Translations under genes and position numbers: made by a program
Source: Betaproteobacteria bacterium
GTDB taxonomy: Bacteria > Pseudomonadota > Gammaproteobacteria > Burkholderiales > Burkholderiaceae_E
Direction of reading: 5' to 3'
NCBI GenBank assembly: GCA_009922405.1
Contig: RFVZ01000106.1
Coordinates: forward strand, 1 to 8,611
Length of the DNA stretch: 8,611 nt
The notes under the pieces: model-generated
Database searches by the model: none
Told to the model about the DNA's origin: nothing
The model's input: only the letters and a program-made list of their open reading frames with translations
In this document: one piece after another, positions 1-4,542 of the stretch
How the letters are laid out: each line of letters opens with the position of its first letter
How positions within the stretch are numbered: position 1 is the stretch's first letter

Positions 1-2
1 CC

Positions 3-185
3 CAGAAGCTCTGCATTTTGATCAATCTGTGCGACTCATTGCTCGCGGACGGCAGCGCAGCCCCGCAGGAACAGGCTCTCTTTGGACGCTTTCTGCAGGC
101 GTTTGGCGTTCCAGAGGCGCAATTTGCGCCGCACTTTCAGGTCATTGCCATCAAGAACGATCGCTCGGTCTTCGGCATCCGTTAA
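3..185 (+). CDS. TerB-like protein, C-terminal 60 residues (5' end outside window)
   Basis: Only the last 60 codons are visible, ending in TAA at 183-185. The peptide begins QKLCILINLCDSLLADG and ends SVFGIR. The pattern of a hydrophobic helix, then an 'ADG' turn, then a helix starting near 'PQEQALFGRFLQAFGV', is the helical hairpin with an acidic loop seen in TerB (tellurite-resistance/DjlA N-terminal type) domains. That acidic loop may bind a divalent metal in the family. The biochemical role of stand-alone TerB-like proteins is poorly known, so none is assigned. The gene converges on minE, 53 bp away. The start and N-terminal part cannot be judged. It could be another small all-helical family; the TerB call rests on the loop and helix pattern alone. 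Confidence 0.55.
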   Translation, partial: QKLCILINLCDSLLADGSAAPQEQALFGRFLQAFGVPEAQFAPHFQVIAIKNDRSVFGIR

Positions 186-190
186 TCATT

Positions 191-204
191 AGTCGGTAGT
201 CAGT
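191..204. repeat. Two tandem 7-bp repeats
   Basis: AGTCGGT at 191-197 is followed directly by AGTCAGT at 198-204, one mismatch apart. They sit in the short spacer between the TerB-like gene and minE. Two copies this short could be chance, and no function is assigned. Confidence 0.3.
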
Positions 205-210
205 AATGGA

Positions 211-232
211 GCCCCCCGGTACAAAGGGGGGC
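211..232. terminator. GC-rich hairpin between convergent genes, possible bidirectional terminator
   Basis: GCCCCCC at 211-217 and GGGGGGC at 226-232 form a perfect 7-bp stem with an 8-nt loop. It lies between the stop of the TerB-like gene and the stop of minE, where a shared terminator is expected. Neither strand has a run of U after the stem, so it is not a textbook intrinsic terminator. It may instead block transcription read-through weakly or protect the 3' ends of both mRNAs. Confidence 0.4.
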
Positions 233-238
233 TGACAT

Positions 239-505
239 TCAAATACCGATCGAACGCCCGTCGGGCAGCGTGACGCTGACACTAAGAACCTCGAGATCGC
301 GCTGATTTTCGACCTCGATCGCGATGTCTTCGGGCCTGACCTGAACAAATTTGCCCACCGCCTCGAGTACTGCCCGCTTGATCTGCTGAATCAACTCGGG
401 ATTGCTCGAGCGATTTCCCTCGCGGGCGATGATGACCTGCAGGCGTTCTTTGGCCAGATTGGCCGTTGCGGGCTTGCGCTTGGTAAAAAAATCAAGAAAT
501 GACAC
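239..505 (-). CDS. minE: Cell division topological specificity factor MinE
   Basis: MinE stimulates the ATPase of membrane-bound MinD and drives the pole-to-pole oscillation that keeps the MinC inhibitor away from midcell. The 88-residue product matches the family length. Residues 2-9 (SFLDFFTK) are the amphipathic membrane-targeting segment. Residues about 13-30 (around NLAKERLQVIIARE) are the MinD-binding anti-MinCD region. The rest, from NPELIQQIKRAVLEAVGKFV to the end, is the dimerising topological specificity domain with its final beta strands. The start is GTG at 505-503, preceded by GGAAGGGA at a normal Shine-Dalgarno distance. It lies 17 nt after minD and is the last gene of the minCDE operon. 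Confidence 0.97.
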   Translation of the reverse strand: MSFLDFFTKRKPATANLAKERLQVIIAREGNRSSNPELIQQIKRAVLEAVGKFVQVRPEDIAIEVENQRDLEVLSVSVTLPDGRSIGI

Positions 506-522
506 GGTGGATCCCTTCCCGC

Positions 523-1365
523 TTAGGCAGATTTGCTTGAACCACCAACCCCGACGCTTTCCAGCAGTCGGCGGAAAAACCCTTTGTCTTCCTCATCGAC
601 AAATCGCAGCGGCAAGTCATTACCCAGATAACGATCAATCGCATCTTGATAGGCCTGAGCGACATCGGTTTCTTTCTGATGAACCGCCGGCAGACCCTGG
701 TTGGAACTCTCCAGGACCCGTTGGCTCTCGGGGATCACGCCCATCAACGGCACCTTGAGAATCTCGAGAATGTCGCCGTGGCTCAGCATCTCGCCAGCCT
801 TGACACGGCGTGGCGAGTATCGAGTCACGAGCAAATACTCTTTGACCGGGTCCTGGCCTTCTTTGGCCCGACGTGAACGGGACTGGATGATCCCGATAAT
901 GCGATCTGAATCCCGCACCGAACTCACTTCGGGGTTCACCACGACAATGGCATCGTCGGCAAAGGTCAAGGCCATGACAGCCCCTGATTCGATCCCAGCG
1001 GGCGAATCACAGACGATGTAATCGAAGCCCATTTCCTTCAGATCTTCAATGACCTTCTGGACGCCCGCTTCGGTCAACGCATCTTTATCGCGGGTCTGAC
1101 TGGCCGGCAGAATGTGCAGATTCTCGACATTTTTATCGCGGATCAGCGCCTGATTCAGAGTCGCTTCGCCCTGAATGACGTTGACGAAATCGTAGACGAC
1201 CCGACGCTCGCAACCCATCACCAGGTCAAGGTTACGAAGACCGACGTCGAAGTCGATCACAACGACCTTTTTGCCACGCAAGGCGAGCCCGGCAGACAGG
1301 TTGGCAGACGTAGTGGTTTTACCCACGCCACCTTTGCCGGAGGTGACGACGATGACTCGACTCAT
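523..1365 (-). CDS. minD: Septum site-determining ATPase MinD
   Basis: MinD is a ParA/MinD-family P-loop ATPase. It dimerises on the membrane with ATP, recruits MinC, and is released by MinE. The product has 280 residues. Visible motifs are the deviant Walker A KGGVGKT (11-17, with signature Lys11), the switch I region DFDVGLRNLD (38-47), and the switch II region CDSPAGIE (119-126). A C-terminal amphipathic membrane-targeting sequence, KGFFRRLL, lies near 261-268. The ATG at 1365-1363 was chosen because MSRVIVVTSGKGG is the canonical N-terminus and GAGAAAG lies about 10 nt upstream. An in-frame start 63 nt further upstream would add a non-conserved extension. The C-terminus runs about 12 residues past the targeting helix (ESVGVGGSSKSA), longer than in E. 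coli MinD. It follows minC after 59 nt. Confidence 0.97.
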   Translation of the reverse strand: MSRVIVVTSGKGGVGKTTTSANLSAGLALRGKKVVVIDFDVGLRNLDLVMGCERRVVYDFVNVIQGEATLNQALIRDKNVENLHILPASQTRDKDALTEAGVQKVIEDLKEMGFDYIVCDSPAGIESGAVMALTFADDAIVVVNPEVSSVRDSDRIIGIIQSRSRRAKEGQDPVKEYLLVTRYSPRRVKAGEMLSHGDILEILKVPLMGVIPESQRVLESSNQGLPAVHQKETDVAQAYQDAIDRYLGNDLPLRFVDEEDKGFFRRLLESVGVGGSSKSA

Positions 1366-1424
1366 GATGCTGACACTTTCTCGAAATGGTTGAATAAAGG
1401 ATAGATCAATGCGTGTACGTCCAT

Positions 1425-2243
1425 TCAAATTGGACGAATTTCGAGCGCGTCCGCGTTTTCCGCGCCCAGAGCGATCTGCACGGGTTTGCCACGCAAGTTT
1501 TCGGGGACGCCCTCTTCAAACGTTTTGTAAAGCCCTGCAACCGCCACGATCTCAGCCCGCAGGTCAAGGGTAAAAATTCTCGCATCGCGACGCCCGCGCG
1601 CGCCCGCGATCGCCCGGCCTGCGAGCGATCCGTAGACGTGCACGTTGCCGTCCGCAATCACTTCGGCGCCTGGCGAGACCACGGCCATCACAATCAGATC
1701 GCGATCGCGGGCGTAAATCTGCTGGCCCGATCGGATCGGACGATCGATGATCATCGCATCCAGTAGGGGCAGTTCGGGCGGTTGGGCTGGCTTCAGTGAT
1801 TGCTCTGGCGGAGGCGCTGGCGGTCGAGAGGCGGGGGAGGACGAGGCCGAGGCCGAAGTCTCAGCCGACTGAGGGGCCGGCGCATCGCCTGGGGTCCTGC
1901 TCAAATAGGGTGCTGGATCTGGGAGATCGGCCAATCCGAGGCAAAGCGCATCGGCGTTCTCTCGGAATGACTCTGGCGCGCCGCAAACAGCGACGGGATG
2001 CAGTTGCGCCGAGCGAAAGGCATTCAAAATCGCAGGCCAATCCAGATTTTCAGAGTCATCGCCGAGCCGTGTCAGGTCAATCACGACCGGCTGCCAGCCA
2101 AAAAAATCAGGCTGCTGCAGGCACATCCTCTCCAGCGTTTCCTTCAACGTCGACGCAGAGGCCTCTCGAAGCACCGCACGCAACGCGGGTGTTTCGAATC
2201 CTTTGAATTCGACGGATGGGCGGGTTTTAGAGGAATATTTCAC
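1425..2243 (-). CDS. minC: Septum site-determining protein MinC
   Basis: MinC blocks FtsZ polymer assembly away from midcell and is carried to the membrane by MinD. The 272 residues divide into three parts. The N-terminal FtsZ-inhibiting domain spans about 9-112. A long linker rich in Pro, Ala and Ser spans about 115-158. The C-terminal right-handed beta-helix domain spans about 163-272. In the last domain RSGQ (171-174), the MinD-binding motif known from E. coli MinC, is present, followed by the family patterns ADGNVHVYGSLAGRAIAG (197-214) and AEIVAVAGLY (230-239). The start is GTG, as no ATG lies close by in frame and the N-terminal domain begins at once. It is the first gene of minCDE and is divergent from the CHR genes, with 55 bp between starts. 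Confidence 0.95.
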   Translation of the reverse strand: MKYSSKTRPSVEFKGFETPALRAVLREASASTLKETLERMCLQQPDFFGWQPVVIDLTRLGDDSENLDWPAILNAFRSAQLHPVAVCGAPESFRENADALCLGLADLPDPAPYLSRTPGDAPAPQSAETSASASSSPASRPPAPPPEQSLKPAQPPELPLLDAMIIDRPIRSGQQIYARDRDLIVMAVVSPGAEVIADGNVHVYGSLAGRAIAGARGRRDARIFTLDLRAEIVAVAGLYKTFEEGVPENLRGKPVQIALGAENADALEIRPI

Positions 2244-2298
2244 AACTCCTAATGCTACGTCATTCCGGATCCAACCGCTCCTCGGATCCCAGCCCTCA
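2244..2298. other. Divergent intergenic region minC / CHR gene
   Basis: These 55 bp must hold the promoters of both directions unless transcription starts inside the flanking genes. It contains CGGATCC twice, at 2266-2272 and 2283-2289, as a direct repeat. I see no convincing -35/-10 pair on either strand, so no promoter is called. Confidence 0.4.
2246..2250 (-). promoter_or_regulatory. minC ribosome binding site with unusually short spacing
   Basis: Read on the minus strand, a consensus AGGAG ends only 2 nt before the GTG start of minC, compared with the usual 5-9 nt. The motif is strong and the reading frame offers no better start nearby. The short spacer plus GTG may lower MinC translation relative to MinD. 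Confidence 0.6.
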
Positions 2299-2853
2299 AT
2301 GAAACTCTCCCCACCGACGATCGGTCAGCTATTCCTTGGCTTCCTGCAGATCGGGATCACCGGATTTGGTGGCGTACTACCGATTGCCCGCAGGGCTCTT
2401 GTCGAGCGGAGGCGCTGGCTTTCTGAAGAGGCGTTTAGCCAGGATTTGGCGATCGCCCAGCTGCTGCCAGGACCGAATATCGTCAATCTTAGCGTCGCAA
2501 TTGGACTGCGGTTTGCGGGAATCCCCGGCGCGATCGCCTCATTTACGGCGATCCTGGCAATGCCGACGGTCATTCTCCTGAGCCTGCTTGCGATTTACGC
2601 AAAAAGCACCGATGTGCCCCAAATCACTGCGGCACTGCACGGCATCGCCGCCGTCGCCGCCGGCTTGGTGGGCGCGATGGCCTGGCGAATGGCGCAACCC
2701 CTGATCCAAGGCGATGCAACGCGATGGATTCCCAAACTCAGTCTGGTGATGATGAGCATCGTGGGAATCACAGTCCTGGGCTGGCACCTGCTCCCGACCT
2801 TGCTAATTTGCGGTGGGCTAGGAATTTTCCTGGCGTTCAGACAACGTGGATAA
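2299..2853 (+). CDS. Short CHR-family chromate transporter subunit, first of a pair
   Basis: CHR (ChrA) proteins are membrane transporters best known for chromate efflux. Short members carry one CHR domain and are usually encoded as adjacent pairs that together equal the long ChrA. The 184 residues from ATG 2299 show the domain signature: FGG (23-25), W-L-S-E-E-A-F (40-46), QLLPGPN (54-60) and GIPGAI (74-79). Hydrophobic segments follow at about 80-101, 112-134 and 147-181. The open frame extends upstream to 2203, but those codons overlap minC and do not look like a CHR N-terminus, so MKLSPP was chosen. No clear Shine-Dalgarno precedes it. The substrate is inferred from the family name; sulfate or another oxyanion is possible. 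Confidence 0.85.
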   Translation: MKLSPPTIGQLFLGFLQIGITGFGGVLPIARRALVERRRWLSEEAFSQDLAIAQLLPGPNIVNLSVAIGLRFAGIPGAIASFTAILAMPTVILLSLLAIYAKSTDVPQITAALHGIAAVAAGLVGAMAWRMAQPLIQGDATRWIPKLSLVMMSIVGITVLGWHLLPTLLICGGLGIFLAFRQRG

Positions 2854-3385
2854 CAACCTGCTTGCGGAACTGGCCACGGTATTTGCCAGGCTCTCGCTAA
2901 TGGCTGTCGGCGGCATCAACCCCTTACTGCCTGAGATGCATCGACTGGTCGTCGAAACCTACCACTGGATGACCGATGCCCAGTTCACGACCTTGTTTGC
3001 CATCACTCAGGGCGCTCCAGGACCGAACGTACTGATCGTGGCTGCGATCGGATGGCAAGTCGCTGGCATACCGGGGGCGATTGTTAGTCTGAGCGCGATC
3101 TGCCTGCCCTCGGCGCTATTGGCTGGGGGCGTTGCGACGCTAAGAGACCGCGTTGCCGAGGCACCATGGGCTCGCAACATTCAACAAGGGCTCGTCCCCG
3201 TGACCGTTGGCCTTGTTGCCGCGAGCAGCCTGTTGCTGGCTCGAGGTGCGAGCGAGACCGGGACCTCGGCCACCACCTCTTACCTGCTTGCTGCTTTGGC
3301 CCTGTTAGTGACTATTCGACATAACCCCAATCCGCTCTGGTTATTAGCTGCGGGCGCCATCCTGGGCTTGACGGGAGTGGTCTGA
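2846..3385 (+). CDS. Short CHR-family chromate transporter subunit, second of a pair
   Basis: This 179-residue membrane protein is the partner of the gene just upstream. The GTG start at 2846-2848 overlaps the preceding gene by 8 nt (GTGGATAA), which suggests translational coupling; I see no separate Shine-Dalgarno. CHR motifs visible are VGG near 21-23, LPEMHRLVVE (28-37), W-M-T-D-A-Q-F (41-47), Q-GAPGPN (55-61) and GIPGAI (74-79), followed by hydrophobic segments at about 80-98, 115-133, 145-156 and 164-179. The motif set parallels that of the first gene, as expected for two halves that arose by duplication. The TGA stop at 3383-3385 directly touches the stop of the convergent uspA gene. 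Confidence 0.85.
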   Translation: MDNNLLAELATVFARLSLMAVGGINPLLPEMHRLVVETYHWMTDAQFTTLFAITQGAPGPNVLIVAAIGWQVAGIPGAIVSLSAICLPSALLAGGVATLRDRVAEAPWARNIQQGLVPVTVGLVAASSLLLARGASETGTSATTSYLLAALALLVTIRHNPNPLWLLAAGAILGLTGVV

Positions 3386-3835
3386 TTAGGATCGCCACAC
3401 AAGAACCGGCAAATGAGCATCTGCCAGAACCGAACGCGTCACACTGCCCATCAACAAACCGGTCAGCCCACGGCGACCATGGCTACCGATAAATATCAAA
3501 GTACAGCGGTATTCCTTGGCCGCTTCGACAATTCCGTGAACAATTGAATCGGACTCGCGTACGCGAAGTTCGCATTGAACATCCGCCCCACGAGCGACAG
3601 CACCGATTGCTTCAACAGCCTGATCGGCGCGCTTGCGTGCCTGCGCCGTCATCAAATCATCGGCTCCCGCGCCCACGATGCCCACCCCTTCGTAAAACGG
3701 AATCGAAGCGAGCGGTTGCAGGATCGAGACTGCGACAACGGTGGCAGACAGCGCTTTGGCCATTTGAATGGCATTGGCAGCGGATTGATTTGCCAGATCA
3801 GAACCGTCCGTGGGAACAAGAATCCGAGTAAACAT
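3386..3835 (-). CDS. Universal stress protein, UspA family (ATP-binding type)
   Basis: UspA proteins are small cytoplasmic nucleotide-binding proteins made under starvation, redox and other stress; the target of this one is unknown. The 149 residues start MFTRILVPTDGSD, with the Asp near residue 10 that contacts the nucleotide in the ATP-binding subgroup. They contain the ATP motif G-2x-G-9x-G-S at 117-131 (GSHGRRGLTGLLMGS). The C-terminal strand is LPVLVWRS. The ATG at 3835 was chosen because GGGAG lies 9 nt upstream. A TTG further upstream (3856) would use that same GGGAG as codons. The gene follows hsp20 on the same strand after 69 nt and may share its transcript. It ends exactly where the convergent CHR gene ends. 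Confidence 0.93.
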   Translation of the reverse strand: MFTRILVPTDGSDLANQSAANAIQMAKALSATVVAVSILQPLASIPFYEGVGIVGAGADDLMTAQARKRADQAVEAIGAVARGADVQCELRVRESDSIVHGIVEAAKEYRCTLIFIGSHGRRGLTGLLMGSVTRSVLADAHLPVLVWRS

Positions 3836-3865
3836 GAGGGAAAGCTCCCGAATCAAATAGTTTGA

Positions 3866-3887
3866 TCGCCAGCGAATTGACTGGCGA
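3866..3887 (-). other. Hairpin in the hsp20-uspA spacer
   Basis: TCGCCAG (3866-3872) and CTGGCGA (3881-3887) form a perfect 7-bp stem with an 8-nt loop. On the minus-strand transcript it lies between the hsp20 stop and the uspA start and is followed by AUCAAACUAUUUG rather than a U-run. It could reduce transcription into uspA or stabilise the hsp20 3' end. It is partly built from the tandem repeat described next to it. Confidence 0.4.
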
Positions 3888-3914
3888 GTGGACTAGCGAA
3901 TGGACTAGCGAATG
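3867..3914. repeat. 12-bp tandem repeat covering the hsp20 stop codon
   Basis: Four consecutive 12-mers are visible on the plus strand. 3903-3914 and 3891-3902 are identical (GACTAGCGAATG). 3879-3890 differs at two positions (GACTGGCGAGTG). 3867-3878 is a degenerate copy matching 8 of 12. The hsp20 TAG stop (3907-3905) lies in the last copy, and the next copy repeats it in frame at 3895-3893. The unit is a multiple of three, consistent with replication slippage at the gene end. Confidence 0.75.
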
Positions 3915-4342
3915 GCCAGCCGCTTGCCCTGCTGCGCCTTTTTCTTCGGTAACCTCAAGGTCAAAACGCCATCTTCAAACATGGCATCGGCCTTGTCTTC
4001 GACAACGGGTTGGGGCAAATCGAAACTGCGTGCGTACTGAGCGGTCTGGCGCTCGGTGTAGATCGCGCGCTCATCGTCTTTGATTTCGCGCTCTTGCTTG
4101 CAGGCGGCCGAAATCGAAACATGGTTGTCATTCAGATCAATCTGAATATCGCCTTTTTTGACGCCGGGCATGTCGATCTTGATTTCGTAGGCATCACCGC
4201 GCTCAATGACGTCAAGGCGCGCACGTGTAAGCGCTGCGCCATCTGCCAATCGAGCGGGCGAGCCCAGCATGGCTCGATTGGAAAACGCATCAAACATCTC
4301 GTCAATGAGCGTGTAGGGATCGCGGCGAAGTAGCAAATTCAT
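3905..4342 (-). CDS. Small heat-shock protein, Hsp20 / alpha-crystallin family
   Basis: This is an ATP-independent holdase that binds unfolding proteins as oligomers in the cytoplasm until DnaK/ClpB can refold them. The 145 residues comprise a short N-terminal arm (1-41), the alpha-crystallin domain (about 42-134) and a short basic tail. Diagnostic features are DMPGVKKGDIQIDL (57-70), YARSFDLP (103-110) and the A-x-x-x-x-G-V-L signature at 120-127 (AMFEDGVL). The C-terminal oligomer-docking motif appears as L-A-I (142-144), the final residues before Arg145. It therefore sits in or beside the 12-bp repeat. The ATG start has GGAG 7 nt upstream. The leader is an unusual pyrimidine tract, described separately. 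No sigma-32 promoter was recognisable. uspA follows in the same direction. Confidence 0.95.
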   Translation of the reverse strand: MNLLLRRDPYTLIDEMFDAFSNRAMLGSPARLADGAALTRARLDVIERGDAYEIKIDMPGVKKGDIQIDLNDNHVSISAACKQEREIKDDERAIYTERQTAQYARSFDLPQPVVEDKADAMFEDGVLTLRLPKKKAQQGKRLAIR

Positions 4343-4349
4343 GGGTGGA

Positions 4350-4400
4350 CTCCAGAAGAGAAGGCGGAGAGGGCGGAAAAGACGGAGAAGACAGAAAAGG
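4350..4400 (-). promoter_or_regulatory. Periodic pyrimidine-rich leader of hsp20, candidate RNA thermometer
   Basis: On the plus strand 4354-4400 is almost pure purine and shows a 9-bp period: CGGAGAGGG (4365-4373), CGGAAAAGA (4374-4382), CGGAGAAGA (4383-4391), CAGAAAAGG (4392-4400), with a related unit before them. In the hsp20 mRNA this is a C/U tract just upstream of the Shine-Dalgarno. CUCCG (4369-4365) can pair with UGGAG (4354-4350), which contains the ribosome site, leaving a 10-nt loop. A second CUCCG lies at 4387-4383. Hsp20 genes in proteobacteria are often controlled by RNA thermometers such as ROSE, but no ROSE consensus is visible here, so this is a hypothesis. Confidence 0.3.
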
Positions 4401-4542
4401 CAAGGGCACAGAAAGCGTGTGCTTCTTCATCTTCAGCATCGAACAGTCCTGCAATGAAACTAAAAATTAGCGCTCTTTCGTCACCATGCGCTCACGCAGA
4501 CGGGTCAAAATAGGACGGTCGGTTTATCGATTTCTTTTCCAA
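4401..4542. other. Divergent intergenic region hsp20 / subtilase operon
   Basis: This stretch must drive hsp20 leftward and the protease operon rightward. It contains an AT-rich patch with the small inverted repeat CTAA-AAA-TTAG at 4460-4470. An open frame runs through 4486-4542 into the protease gene, but those codons include AGA and ATA and are Arg-rich without homology-like features, so I treat them as non-coding. I see no convincing sigma-70 or sigma-32 promoter. Confidence 0.4.

Noticed and set aside
211..232. Textbook intrinsic terminator
   Set aside because: The stem is good but no U-tract follows on either strand; kept only as a possible weak terminator.
1796..2206. 136-codon open frame on the plus strand
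   Set aside because: It lies antisense within minC, is Arg/Pro/Ser-rich with no recognisable domain, and is explained by the codon use of minC.
2299..3385. CHR pair as one ChrA gene broken by a frameshift
   Set aside because: Each half is a full CHR domain with its own motifs and the overlap has a plausible start and stop; two-gene CHR pairs are a known normal arrangement.
3867..3914. Possible CRISPR-like repeats
   Set aside because: The 12-bp units are directly adjacent with no spacers, partly coding, and no cas genes are present.
4423..4470. Sigma-32 or sigma-70 promoter for hsp20 or the protease operon
   Set aside because: I could not find a -35 and -10 pair with acceptable match and spacing on either strand, so none is called.
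4486..4542. N-terminal extension MRSRRRVKIGRS of the subtilase
   Set aside because: No Shine-Dalgarno, AGA and ATA codons unlike the gene body, and it would put a long Arg-rich stretch before the signal peptide; not excluded outright.
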